Shown piece by piece: positions 41,455 through 50,027 of a DNA stretch of 64,000 nucleotides (position 1 is its first letter; each line of letters begins with the position of its first letter). The stretch lies in contig DASXPH010000141.1 in assembly GCA_036493735.1 (NCBI GenBank), forward strand, positions 186,001-250,000, written 5' to 3'. This stretch comes from AG2 sp036493735 (lineage in GTDB: Bacteria > Gemmatimonadota > Gemmatimonadetes > Gemmatimonadales > Gemmatimonadaceae). A program made the position numbers and the translations under genes. The notes under the pieces were generated by a model. The model was not told the DNA's origin and made no database searches. It saw only the letters and a program-made list of their open reading frames with translations.

Positions 41455-42207
41455 GTGCGCATCGCAACCTGGAATTGCTATCGCGGCCGCTGCCTCGAGC
41501 GCACGGCACAATTGGCGCCCTTCAGTCCGGACATCGCGGTGATTCAGGAGTGCGCGCAACCCGAGCCCCCAATTGATGGTCACAGCGTCGCATGGTTCGG
41601 CGACAATCCGGCGCATGGTGTTGCTGTCGTCGCCAGACCTCCCTTCAAGGTCAGACACGGGCCAGTGAACCCGGTGCTGGATCACACGGCATTTCCTGCG
41701 GTGATCACCGGGCCGGTGTCGTTTCACGTTCTCGCGATCTGGGCACTCCCCCGTCCGAGCTATGTGCGCGCCGTCCTGCATGCACTCGAGGTATACGCTG
41801 ACTTTCTACTGAGCGCCCCCTCGGTGGTCGTTGGTGATTTCAACTGCTTTCCTGAATGGCGCGGCAAGGCGCCCTCGAAGGCACACATCGAGCTCGCTCG
41901 ACGGCTGCGCGATGACTTTTCACTCATCAGCTCCTATCACGCCGCTCCTGCCTACGAGCCATTAATGTCGGCAGCCCCGACGTATTTCTTTCGATGGGAG
42001 GAGAATCGGCCGTTTCACATTGATTACTGCTTTGTCCCGACGAGTTGGCGAACGGCGATTCGATCCGTTCACGTCGCCCAGTTTGATGAGCCGGAGTGGC
42101 GAAGTGATCACCGGCCGGTGCTCGTGGATCTCGATCTCCCAGTCAGCGCCGTCGAAACTCCGACGACCGAAACTATCCCCGTGCTGACTCAGACACGCGA
42201 CCAGTGA
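41455..42207 (+). CDS. Endonuclease/exonuclease/phosphatase-family protein
   Basis: 250 residues from GTG at 41455. The EEP pattern is complete: TWNCYRG (metal-binding Asn near residue 7), E32 in VIQECAQ, VVVGDFNCFP near 127, HIDYCFVP near 182 and SDHRPVLVD near 211. It is a metal-dependent phosphodiesterase of the DNase I/exonuclease III fold, with no evident substrate preference and no signal peptide. The stop overlaps the start of the next gene by 4 bp (GTGA), so translation is coupled. Confidence 0.85.
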   Translation: MRIATWNCYRGRCLERTAQLAPFSPDIAVIQECAQPEPPIDGHSVAWFGDNPAHGVAVVARPPFKVRHGPVNPVLDHTAFPAVITGPVSFHVLAIWALPRPSYVRAVLHALEVYADFLLSAPSVVVGDFNCFPEWRGKAPSKAHIELARRLRDDFSLISSYHAAPAYEPLMSAAPTYFFRWEENRPFHIDYCFVPTSWRTAIRSVHVAQFDEPEWRSDHRPVLVDLDLPVSAVETPTTETIPVLTQTRDQ

Positions 42208-43166
42208 AAGTCATACTCCCCGGTGGGACTGGGCAGGTCGGCGCCATTCTGGCACGTGCGTTTCACTCTGCCGGTCACGAGGTCGTCGTCCTCAGTCGCC
42301 AGCCTAACGTTGCACCGTGGCGAACCGCAGCGTGGGACGCGCGAACGCTCGGCGCCTGGACCGCAGAGGTGGATGGCGCAGACGTCGTGATCAATTTGGC
42401 TGGGCGCAGCGTCAATTGCCGATACACGCCCGACAACCGACGGGCAATTCTCGAGTCTCGCGTCCACTCGACGCGCGCGGTCGGCGAGGCCATCGCGAAC
42501 GCACGAAGGCCACCGAGCCTCTGGCTTCAGATGAGTACCGCGACCATCTACGCGCACCGCTACGACGCGCCAAACGACGAAGCAACCGGCCTGATGGGCG
42601 GCGCCGAGCGTGATGCACCGGACACATGGCGCTTCAGCATCGATGTGGCCCACGCGTGGGAGACGGCCGTCGCCGAAAGCGCGACGCCGCACACGCGGAG
42701 AGTCCTGTTACGCGCGGCGATGGTGATGAGCCCTGACCGCGGCGGCGTCTTCGATACGCTTCTTCGCCTCGTTCGCTTTGGGATCGGCGGCGCGGCCGCT
42801 GGCGGACGGCAGTACATCTCATGGATCCATCACCTCGACTTCGTGCGTGCGGTCTTCTGGCTGATCGCCCACCCGAACCTCGACGGCCCGGTAAATCTCG
42901 CGGCGCCGCAGCCGCTGCCGAATAAAGAGTTCATGCGCGCGCTACGCGTTGCGCGGGGCGCGCCCTTCGGCTTACCGGCGGCCGAGTGGATGCTGAAGCT
43001 CGGCGCGTTGATCCTGCGCTCGGAGACTGAGCTGGTGCTCAAGAGCCGACGGGTCATTCCGGGGCGGCTCCTGGACTCGGGGTTTGCATTCGAATTTCCG
43101 GACTGGCCGCGGGCCGCACGCGAGCTGTGTGACGCATGGCGCGAGGGACCGGACTCCACTGCTTGA
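42204..43166 (+). CDS. TIGR01777-type NAD(P)-binding epimerase (SDR fold)
   Basis: 320 residues starting at GTG 42204, overlapping the previous stop by 4 bp. The Rossmann motif is GGTGQVG (residues 7-13), followed by VDGADVVINLAGRSVNCRYT and an SxTxxYA-like segment (MSTATIYAHRYDAP) typical of this atypical SDR family. A C-terminal cap contains SWIHHLDFVRA and GPVNLAAP. Members often sit in DUF1731/YfcH-type contexts; the substrate is unknown and an epimerase role is formal. Probably an operon with the EEP gene. Confidence 0.85.
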   Translation: MKVILPGGTGQVGAILARAFHSAGHEVVVLSRQPNVAPWRTAAWDARTLGAWTAEVDGADVVINLAGRSVNCRYTPDNRRAILESRVHSTRAVGEAIANARRPPSLWLQMSTATIYAHRYDAPNDEATGLMGGAERDAPDTWRFSIDVAHAWETAVAESATPHTRRVLLRAAMVMSPDRGGVFDTLLRLVRFGIGGAAAGGRQYISWIHHLDFVRAVFWLIAHPNLDGPVNLAAPQPLPNKEFMRALRVARGAPFGLPAAEWMLKLGALILRSETELVLKSRRVIPGRLLDSGFAFEFPDWPRAARELCDAWREGPDSTA

Positions 43167-43272
43167 TGCTTCGGGTTATCGCGGCATAACATCTCACGCA
43201 GAAAGGAATGGTCGAGCGGTACAATGAGCTGGCGAAGAAGGACCTTCAGCGGTGGCCATACAAAGCCGTCAA

Positions 43273-43497
43273 ATGATGTCTTCCGCGAGAGAGGATTCCC
43301 TTGGCCGCACGAGCACCAAGACTCTGTATCGCCCGGTCGGTGAAAAGGAGCTCGAGCTGATCGCGGAGAGCGGGTGGCGTGCTTTTCCTCCTCGGCTGCC
43401 CCATCAACCGTTTTTCTATCCGGTCTTCACTGAGTCCTATGCGATTCAGATCGCGCGTGATTGGAATACGAAGGACGAGGCCTCGTTAGGCATGTGA
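43273..43497 (+). pseudogene. Truncated protein resembling ADP-ribosylation/crystallin J1-type annotation
   Basis: From the ATG at 43273, 74 residues read LYRPVGEKELELIAESGWRA, PPRLPHQPFFYPVF and YAIQIARDWNTKDEAS before ending in LGM-stop. I recall the same block near the start of larger hypothetical proteins (110-150 residues) carrying the ADP-ribosylation/crystallin J1 label, so this looks like an N-terminal fragment. The break falls at a GTTAGGC motif. A 22-codon frame (43208-43276, ending WPYKAVK) overlaps its start by 4 bp. The stop (43495-43497) overlaps the GTG start of the following GNAT gene. Confidence 0.5.
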
Positions 43498-44024
43498 TTA
43501 GTCTTCGGCCCGTGGCCCTTACCGACGCGCCAGCGGTCGCTGCGGCCGTCAATGCATCGGCGGACGAGTTGCGCCGATGGATGGCCTGGTATCGTGACGA
43601 CTACGACGTGCAGGCGGCCAGACGCTGGATAGAAGACGCGCTCGCCAACGCCGAATCCGGAACGGGCGTTGAGTTTGCGATTTCGGATGGTGAACACGGC
43701 CTCGTCGGCGTCCTCGGAATTGAAGGCATGAATGAGCATACCGGACGCGCGATGATCGGCTATTGGCTCGCAACACCGGCAGCGGGTCGAGGCGTTGGCC
43801 GGCAGGCGATCGCACTCGCGCTGACGTGGGCCCGCACGCAGCCCGGGCTGCGTGTAGTTTGGGCTGTGGTGGCCGACGCCAATCTGGCCAGCCGGCGAGT
43901 GCTCGAGGTCAACCAGTTCCAACTTGTCGGTGAGCGGGCTATCGATGAACGCGGTGATGTTGCGCTTCTCTACGAGCTGAAGCTTCACGCGCCGCGGTCG
44001 GATAAGGCCAAGCCTAACGTGTGA
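43494..44024 (+). CDS. GNAT acetyltransferase, RimJ/RimL-like
   Basis: About 176 residues from GTG 43494, which overlaps the previous frame's stop. It shows SLRPVALTDAPAVAAAVNAS, FAISDGEHGLVGVLGIEG, IGYWLATPAAGRGVGRQAIALALTWA (acetyl-CoA loop, near residues 92-115) and ADANLASRRVLEVNQFQLVGE. This is the ribosomal-protein-acetylase-like subfamily, using acetyl-CoA to modify an amino group of a protein or small molecule. An upstream in-frame TTG (43461) would extend it by 11 residues; GTG is preferred for coupling. Lies among small accessory genes. Confidence 0.85.
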   Translation: MISLRPVALTDAPAVAAAVNASADELRRWMAWYRDDYDVQAARRWIEDALANAESGTGVEFAISDGEHGLVGVLGIEGMNEHTGRAMIGYWLATPAAGRGVGRQAIALALTWARTQPGLRVVWAVVADANLASRRVLEVNQFQLVGERAIDERGDVALLYELKLHAPRSDKAKPNV

Positions 44025-44107
44025 GCCATGAGTTGCTGTTGCCTCGCCGACTATCAATCTGATCGTGCCTGTTGGCCCCTCCGGCAATAGCCGAAACACG
44101 CCGATCG

Positions 44108-44677
44108 ATGCCAATCGACATTCGACGAGAGAATGCGGATGCGCTCACGGTGTATGCGTCAATCCCGAACGCTTTCGAGGTCCGAGAGGTCATCGATCTC
44201 GCGGCACTCGACCTCGGTGTCGCATCGTTGCCCGTTCGAGCGGTGACACCGCGCATCAAGGACTATGACGCGCTACCGCACAACGATCCCGCAAGCTGGT
44301 TAGCCCGCCGCCGCATTTTCGACTGGGTCTTTCTTCTCGCCAACGCCGAGGGTCGGACGATCGCTGGAGCCGTCGTCATAACGGAGGAGAGCGAAGTCAT
44401 CGCACTCGGCGGTCGCCCTCGTAACGCGCTACTCTGGGATTTGCGGGTGGCACCTGCGTGGAGGCGGCGTGGACTCGGCCGGGCGCTCCTTCGTGAAGCC
44501 GAGGTGACGGCTCGTGAGGCAGGCGCGCAAGCGCTCGATGTCGAGACCCAGGACACCAATGTGCCGCCGTGCCGCCTGTACGCATCGTGCGGATTCAGCC
44601 TCGCCGACGTCCATATCCACGGCTATCGTTCTCTGACTGACGAGGCCAAACTCCTGTGGACCAAGACGCTACCTTGA
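44108..44677 (+). CDS. GNAT acetyltransferase
   Basis: 189 residues from ATG 44108 (an upstream TTG at 44072 is less likely). GNAT motif A is LLWDLRVAPAWRRRGLGRALLREAEVTAREAG, with QDTNVPPCRLYASCGF as motif B. The N-terminus (RRENADALTVYASIPNAFEVREVIDLAAL) is typical of small-molecule acetyltransferases sometimes labelled streptothricin acetyltransferase-like. A resistance role is only a possibility. It follows the first GNAT by 83 bp. Confidence 0.82.
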   Translation: MPIDIRRENADALTVYASIPNAFEVREVIDLAALDLGVASLPVRAVTPRIKDYDALPHNDPASWLARRRIFDWVFLLANAEGRTIAGAVVITEESEVIALGGRPRNALLWDLRVAPAWRRRGLGRALLREAEVTAREAGAQALDVETQDTNVPPCRLYASCGFSLADVHIHGYRSLTDEAKLLWTKTLP

Positions 44678-44717
44678 AACGCGCCGTCGCCTAACGAATC
44701 ATCAACGGGAGGAGCTG

Positions 44718-44942
44718 ATGGTCATTCGGCCACGTACGACCCGCGCGCAACGCGCCCTGGAGCTCGCCGAACAGGCTGCTGAGGGCCTGGGCGACGAATT
44801 CCTCGGCACGGAGCACCTGTTGCTGGGGCTTCTCGCGGAGCGCACCGGACCGGCCGCCCAGATCCTATCGTCCCTCGGCGTCCGCGACGAGGACGTGCGC
44901 TCGCTGGTCGCGCAAATGCGTTCACCGGGCAACGCGACCTGA
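44718..44942 (+). CDS. Stand-alone single Clp_N-repeat protein
   Basis: 74 residues with a strong GGGAGGAG ribosome binding site 6 bp before the ATG. Residues 8-60 match one Clp_N/Clp-R repeat (TRAQRALELAEQAAEGLGDE, FLGTEHLLLGLLAERTGPA, SLGVRDEDVRS), as at the start of ClpC. ClpC and ClpA have two repeats followed by AAA domains; here there is only one repeat and nothing else. It could act as an adaptor or decoy for a Clp ATPase, or bind other partners, as has been proposed for ClpS-like or isolated Clp_N proteins. Confidence 0.75.
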   Translation: MVIRPRTTRAQRALELAEQAAEGLGDEFLGTEHLLLGLLAERTGPAAQILSSLGVRDEDVRSLVAQMRSPGNAT

Positions 44943-45000
44943 CGAGATACGGCGGTGACTTAGAACCCAGCGCTGCGGTTTTGCGGAGTGGAGGTCTGAC

Positions 45001-45477
45001 ATGAAGCAATTAAAACCGCTGACTGGGATGTGCGCGGCCGCCCTGCTGATCGCTTGCGCCGCTAGCGCGAGCGCGCCGGCCGGAGTGCGGATCCTGACTG
45101 CCGATGCAACCCTTGGCCCGAATCCGGGCGAGTCAGCGACCGTTCGGTTTACGCTCGTCAACGAAGGGCCGAGCACGGTGCTGGTCCCGCGCTGCGGCGA
45201 CAATCCTACCGTCGCTGTCGAGCGTTGGCAGACGCGCAATTGGGCGGAGTACGCGAGCGGCCTATGCTTAGCCTACCTGCGGATGGACCCGATGGTGCTG
45301 GCGCCCGGGGCATCGTTGGAAGGCCGCGTAGCCATCGCCGAGGCAGGGGAGTATCGACTCGTCCTGATAGCGGTTGGTTCAGATCTGACGGCGACCTCCG
45401 CGCCACTCACGATCCGTCAACTCGTCGTGACTGCTCTTGGCTCAGCTCGGACGCCGGCGCCCATCGCGGTCCGCTGA
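45001..45477 (+). CDS. Small putative lipoprotein of beta-sandwich type
   Basis: 158 residues. The signal (MKQLKPLTGMCAAALLIAC) has a lipobox-like LIAC with the cysteine near residue 19. The mature part looks like an Ig-like or intracellular-proteinase-inhibitor-type fold (NPGESATVRFTLVNEGPSTVLVPRCGDN, PMVLAPGASLEGRVAIAEAGEYRLVLIAVG). GGAGG lies 7 bp upstream. It is one of several small exported proteins in this stretch. Function unknown. Confidence 0.7.
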   Translation: MKQLKPLTGMCAAALLIACAASASAPAGVRILTADATLGPNPGESATVRFTLVNEGPSTVLVPRCGDNPTVAVERWQTRNWAEYASGLCLAYLRMDPMVLAPGASLEGRVAIAEAGEYRLVLIAVGSDLTATSAPLTIRQLVVTALGSARTPAPIAVR

Positions 45478-45509
45478 TCCCGTCGCTCCCCGCTGATCCA
45501 CCACTACCT

Positions 45510-46226
45510 CTACGCTGTTGAAGCGCGATCCTCGCGCGCCTTGGACTTCGCCTTAGAGCGTTCGCGCGCCGCGAGTCGGCGCTTGGACGGACGTCCCATA
45601 CGCGCGCCTACTCGGTTGCAAGTCTCCCAGCCGTTTCGGTAATCCTCCCTATAGTTCTTGAGTGATCGCAACACCAAATCGAGCTCGTTGATGGTATCGC
45701 GCGCGACGGCGAGCTCACGCGTCAACTCCCGATTGGAGCGGCCAAGTAGGTCACGCGACTCCTGCACCGTGTCGGCCTGTTCACGGAGAGCACGCGCATC
45801 CTGCCGCAACGTTTCCAGGCAGTTGCGCGGATACTTGGCCTTGATGAGAACATTCAAATGCGGCGTTAGGGCCTCTGCCATGCGTTCCGCTGCGTCCGCA
45901 ATCTCTGCCACTGGGGCGTTCTTGTGTGGCACCTTTAGTGCAGGCAGAAGTTCGGCGTAGTCGCGGCCGAGCTTTCGTCCACGTCGCGATAGGGGTAGCA
46001 GTTGTTGCTCCCGAAACCTGTTTTTCGTGAAACGTGGCCTGCGTCGCCCCGAGTCGGCGTGGAACTTGGCTTTGTGATTTTCCTCGGTCAGCTCGATGAC
46101 TCGGTCGTGATGGACAAGCAACTCCTCTTTGAGATGCTGCGCCCGCGCGTTCGGGAAGTCGGTCTTCCGAAGGAACCTCGCAATACCTTTGAGAGTCTGG
46201 GTCTGTCGATGTACGCGCTCTCTCAT
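45510..46226 (-). CDS. Basic coiled-coil protein, unknown function
   Basis: 238 residues, strongly basic at both ends (MGRPSKRRLAARERSKAKSKARED near the C-terminus). The middle is a long helix likely to be a coiled coil (AERMAEALTPHLNV through QDARALREQADTVQESRDLL to ELAVARDTINELDLVLRSL). Could bind nucleic acid. Not a recognised family. It is convergent with the lipoprotein gene at 45001-45477 (32-bp gap). No partner gene nearby. Confidence 0.6.
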   Translation of the reverse strand: MRERVHRQTQTLKGIARFLRKTDFPNARAQHLKEELLVHHDRVIELTEENHKAKFHADSGRRRPRFTKNRFREQQLLPLSRRGRKLGRDYAELLPALKVPHKNAPVAEIADAAERMAEALTPHLNVLIKAKYPRNCLETLRQDARALREQADTVQESRDLLGRSNRELTRELAVARDTINELDLVLRSLKNYREDYRNGWETCNRVGARMGRPSKRRLAARERSKAKSKAREDRASTA

Positions 46227-47560
46227 GGGAGTGGCTGACAGGGATGGAGGGTGGGAGATGTGGTAACAGACATCGTCCGTGAAGGATTCTGCGTAAGTCG
46301 CCGAGGACGGCGGGTGTCAGATGGGGTGTTGGACGTGTTGTTTGAAGCTTTGGGCGTGGCGGGCCGCTATCGGATCGTGTGCAGCGGGGGAAGGCACGTT
46401 GCGCGGCGAAGTCCCGCCGTGAGCAACCGTGAAAGGCGCCGACTGCGCGAGGGGCGCGGCGTGGGCAGGGGAGACTGGTGAGTGGCGACAGCGGCACTGG
46501 GCGTGCATAACGGTGGCCTCATCGTGTAGCCTCGAGGTTCCGAGCGTCGCTATGATGTACACAGCGTCGCGCTCGGGGCAAGAGGGGTGGTTCCGCAAGG
46601 TCGCACGCTGGCTCGTGAGGCGTGGCGCGTGGCGGTGAAGGCGCGATGGGTCCGCGCCGGAGGGCGCGACGTGTTGGAGTGAGGGACCGAGGTAGCTCGC
46701 CAAGCATCGCGAGTGTCGCCGCGAGTCGAGGGCGTGGACGCGCGGGAGTCGAGGCGGACGGTAGATGTGAGCGCCGTGATGCCCCGTGTTCGCAGGCGGC
46801 AGCATGAAGGCCCGCGCGTGAGTCGCGAAGCTCCGCGCGTGGCGATGCATGCTCACTGCGTGAGCAATCGAGCTCCCAAATAAAATGTCACACGCTCGCG
46901 AGGCATGTCGACCGTCGGGATTCAAAACCACACCGCGTCGAACTGCTAATCGTCGCTCGTGGCGCGATTCCCATAATAAGGAAAGCAGAACTCGCACTCG
47001 CCGTGCTCATTGTGGCGAATGGCGATGTTGTTCTGCCGGCATTCGGTCGGAAATAACGCGCTCGTCCCGCAAATCAGCGTCTCGGCCGAGGCAATCACCT
47101 GGCAGCGAGTGATATTCTGCCATCCGCCGAGGCGAATGTCCTCGTCACAAATGCGAAAGTTCGTGAGCCGCCAGAAAAGTCGCCCTCGTCGTCGCAATAG
47201 TGCGCCGCGAGCCCGTAATAGTCTGCCGGCAATCTCTGGAAGTCGTTGATCTACTCACTATAATCGTTCACTGCCTCGGCGAAAACGCGCGCGCGCCACT
47301 GATACTGCACACGAATGAGCGAATGTGCACATCGGTGAAGCGAAAATTCACGATGCTGAGCGATTTGTCCGAGCGATTCCGGTGGAACTGGCGCAGGCGA
47401 GCGCTCAATCGTGATAATCTCGAGTATTGTCCGTCCCTTGTTGCCGATAGTTCGAGAAACCGCCTCATTTGTGCCTCGAGATGCGAGCATAGTGCGCGGA
47501 GTCTCTGTCGTTGTCGTCGTGCGCAGCCGCTGATGCATCAGTCTTCTACTCATCGAGAGC
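46227..47560. other. Long region (1.3 kb) without an intact gene
   Basis: 46227-46870 is GC-rich and shows only shadow-like open frames. 46870-47560 is somewhat richer in AT and includes reverse-strand pieces that look like a decayed coding sequence (see the pseudogene entry). No repeat class of the window is obvious here. The part before 47561 should hold the promoter of the DUF6438 gene. Confidence 0.5.
46946..47468 (-). pseudogene. Possible degenerate reverse-strand coding sequence with frameshifts
   Basis: Three adjacent reverse-strand pieces look protein-like but sit in different frames: RLRQFHRNRSDKSLSIVNFRF (about 47290-47410), INDFQRLPADYYGLAAHYCDDE just past a stop near 47250, and RICDEDIRLGGWQNITRCQVI to ECEFCFPYYGN (down to 46960). 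The last is Cys-rich. Together they may be remnants of one protein interrupted by a stop and one or two frameshifts. I do not recognise the family, and chance cannot be excluded. Confidence 0.25.
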
Positions 47561-48088
47561 ATGCGAGTCCTCTCCCTGTTCGTCATCATTGCTGCGCTGG
47601 CCTGTTCGCGACGCGCGACCCGTGGTACAAAGCTCGATGCCCCACGCGAGCGCATCACTGACAGCGTCGTGCTCGAGCGAACGCGCTGTTTTGGCCTCTG
47701 TCCTGCCTACCGAGTGCGCGTCGGTCGCGGGGGAGAAGTCGCATTCGTCTCGCACAACCCCGGTGAGGAGCGACTCACTGCTCTCGACAGCGTCGCTGCA
47801 TGGGTTGTCGACTCGCTGACGCTCGATGCTACCCGGATGGACTTCTTTGCTCTTCCGGATAGCATTGTCCCCGGTTCGCCGCTCTGTCCGCAGGTAGCGA
47901 CCGATCATCCGACGATCACGATCGGAGTTTTTGGTCGCTCGACGAAGCAAGTCGTCTACTATACCGGTTGTTACCTGCGCGGAAATCTTGGTCGAGCATC
48001 ATCGCTCGAAGCTCTCGGTCAACTTGCCGCGCGCATCGATACGTTGACGGGAACGAATCGTTGGATTCACCCGGGTCGATCTCGGTGA
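47561..48088 (+). CDS. DUF6438-type lipoprotein
   Basis: 175 residues. The signal (MRVLSLFVIIAALACS) has a lipobox cysteine near residue 15. The mature domain follows the DUF6438 pattern: SVVLERTRCFGLCPAYRVRVGRGGEV with the C-F-G-x-C-P-x-Y motif, then YYTGCYLRG and a C-terminal helix. A putative envelope lipoprotein of unknown role. It is 93 bp before the next exported protein. Confidence 0.75.
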   Translation: MRVLSLFVIIAALACSRRATRGTKLDAPRERITDSVVLERTRCFGLCPAYRVRVGRGGEVAFVSHNPGEERLTALDSVAAWVVDSLTLDATRMDFFALPDSIVPGSPLCPQVATDHPTITIGVFGRSTKQVVYYTGCYLRGNLGRASSLEALGQLAARIDTLTGTNRWIHPGRSR

Positions 48089-48181
48089 GCGAGCCATCTG
48101 AGCCAATCGTGCGCAAGTTTGATTGGACCCGCCGAACGCGGCATCTTCGAGGGCACTTGCTCACCTCTTTCACGAGAGACC

Positions 48182-48640
48182 ATGACTCGACTCTTCTCGA
48201 TCTGCGCTCTGTCACTCTCGATTGCTTTCGCATCGGGCCGGCTCGCTTCGGCCCAGACGACAGCCGCCTTCGATGTCCCAGCGATCGTCCGCTCGGGCCT
48301 CGATTCACTCAAGGCGGGTGGCTTCGACGCCGCAATCCGAGTCTGGATGAAGGGATCACCTGTCGAGCAGTCGACGACTATCGACCGGGTGCGCGGCAGT
48401 CTGCAGCCCGTACTCGAACTGTACGGCAGTTACGTCGGCTATGACATCCTCGGCGTCGTGCGGGTCGGGGCGCATGTCCGACGCACCTACGTGGTCATGC
48501 TTCTCGCCCGCGGGCCGGTCTACGCGTATTTCGACTGCTACGAGACGACGTCTGGCTGGGTGATTCCCGCGTTTCTGATCAACGCGCAGCCGCAGGCCAT
48601 TCTTCCGCCAGAGATGCTCCGTCCAGCGACTACGTCGTGA
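48182..48640 (+). CDS. Small exported protein, unknown function
   Basis: 152 residues from ATG 48182 (GAGAGACC upstream). A signal peptide (cleavage after ASAQT) precedes an alpha/beta domain (DVPAIVRSGLDSLKAGGFDAAIRVWMKG, ELYGSYVGYDILGVVRVGAHVRRTYVVMLLARGPVYAYFDCYET). The pattern resembles the NTF2-like family but lacks a decisive motif. Same direction and similar spacing as the DUF6438 gene; possibly one operon. Confidence 0.62.
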   Translation: MTRLFSICALSLSIAFASGRLASAQTTAAFDVPAIVRSGLDSLKAGGFDAAIRVWMKGSPVEQSTTIDRVRGSLQPVLELYGSYVGYDILGVVRVGAHVRRTYVVMLLARGPVYAYFDCYETTSGWVIPAFLINAQPQAILPPEMLRPATTS

Positions 48641-48787
48641 TGCCGAGGATGCGTCCGGCGAACGGTCTCTACCCGACGGCGCAACCATCGACTTTACCGT
48701 CTACCGTAGCGAACGCGACGAATGAGGTTGGGGTCGTGAGGATCACCCCTCTAGCATTTCTCGCGGAAGTGTGAGTAACTGGACCTC

Positions 48788-49204
48788 ATGCAAAACCTCT
48801 TCGATCGGTTGCCGAGGAACGTGCTGGAAGACGTGTTCTGGGCGTTTCGCGGAAATCGATTCGATGACCACGCCGAGTTCACGACACAGGTTCGGGAGTA
48901 CCAGCGTCGCATCCGGGGCGAAGACAGCTGGCGTCCAGACGAAACCGTCATGCCGGCGCCGCGTGTTCGGGTCGAGTACTTCGGCATCGCGAGCGCCGAT
49001 GACGACGAGTATCAGGACTTTACCCTCGACCTGGTCGCTGATGACGGCCGGGCTTTCACCGCCGGGGAGCTGTTGCTCAAGCTGCATAACGAGGTCGTCG
49101 AGCGGCTCCGTGACACGGACCACCAGTATTTTGAGGGACTGGAGCTTCAGCGGTCACGCGGACCTCAGGACATGCCGGTGTACCGGATGGCCCAGGGCAG
49201 CTGA
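48788..49204 (+). CDS. Hypothetical protein
   Basis: 138 residues with no signal peptide or membrane helix. Visible features: MQNLFDRLPRNVLEDVFWAFRGNRFDDH and a beta-rich middle (RVRVEYFGIASADDDEYQDFTLDLVADDG) and a helical LLLKLHNEVVERLRDTDHQYFEGLEL. No family recognised. 11 bp before the GNAT gene at 49216, so probably co-transcribed. Confidence 0.6.
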   Translation: MQNLFDRLPRNVLEDVFWAFRGNRFDDHAEFTTQVREYQRRIRGEDSWRPDETVMPAPRVRVEYFGIASADDDEYQDFTLDLVADDGRAFTAGELLLKLHNEVVERLRDTDHQYFEGLELQRSRGPQDMPVYRMAQGS

Positions 49205-49215
49205 GGAGGGCGGGT

Positions 49216-49986
49216 ATGGTAACGACGTTCGCAGCGCCTAACGACTCACCGCCGGGAACTCGCGACCGCTCCCTGATGGAAATGCACGTGGAGGCGCTCT
49301 ACACGCATGACGCGAGCGGCAGCATCGTGCTGGTGCGCGAGCCCAACGGCGCACCGGCTCCTCGATTCTTCCTCGGGCGCGTCAACGACGGGTCATGCGT
49401 ACGTCGCTACCGCAATGACGTCGACGACGCGCTTCGTCGCGCGCTGGAGGCGGCTTCGGCGAGCGGCGGCATGCTCGATGAGCCCTCGCTCGACGCCGAG
49501 CATCGTGCGGCCGCTGAGCTGGCGCGGTATGCGGCGGTCCTCGACCGATTCGAGGCTGTTCGGAGCAAGTCGGCCGGTCCGGCATTCTGTTTTCCGGAGA
49601 GCCCGCCGCCGACTTACGCAGCCCCCGATCACGCCGTCGTGCTCGTGACCGAGGCCAATGTTGAGCTTCTGCAACCATTCTTGCCGGCGTGGACGCCCGA
49701 CGCAGAGCTCTCGCGGCCACTTCTGGGGCTTGTGGTCGACGGCGCGGCGGTCTCCGTGTGCGGCAGCGTGCGCATCACGCCGCGCGCGCACGAGGCGGGC
49801 GTGGACACGGCGCCGGCATTCCGCGGTCGAGGGTACGCCGCTCGCGTGGTCGCCGCATGGGCGCGAGCGGTGCGCTCGTTAGGCGCCGAGCCGCTGTACA
49901 GCGCGGGATGGCACAACGCCGCGTCGCGCGCCGTCGCGCGGAAGCTGGGTCTGTTGCAGTTCGGCAGCGACCTGCACCTGACGTGA
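49216..49986 (+). CDS. GNAT-family acetyltransferase with N-terminal extension
   Basis: 256 residues, preceded by AGGAGGGCGGGT. The C-terminal 80 residues show the acetyl-CoA site (AGVDTAPAFRGRGYAARVVAAWARAV) and GWHNAASRAVARKLGL, typical of GNAT. The N-terminal 170 residues are a domain often found before such GNATs (VLVREPNGAPAPRFFLGRV, LLQPFLPAWTPDAEL). Substrate unknown. Follows the hypothetical gene at 48788 closely. Confidence 0.8.
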   Translation: MVTTFAAPNDSPPGTRDRSLMEMHVEALYTHDASGSIVLVREPNGAPAPRFFLGRVNDGSCVRRYRNDVDDALRRALEAASASGGMLDEPSLDAEHRAAAELARYAAVLDRFEAVRSKSAGPAFCFPESPPPTYAAPDHAVVLVTEANVELLQPFLPAWTPDAELSRPLLGLVVDGAAVSVCGSVRITPRAHEAGVDTAPAFRGRGYAARVVAAWARAVRSLGAEPLYSAGWHNAASRAVARKLGLLQFGSDLHLT

Positions 49987-50027
49987 GCCCGCGCGATGAC
50001 GGTTGCACCTAACGAGGCAGTCGCACC

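Noticed and set aside
46317..46997. 226-codon reverse frame in the 1.3-kb gap
   Set aside because: His/Arg/Pro-rich translation with no conserved pattern; looks like GC-driven open frame.
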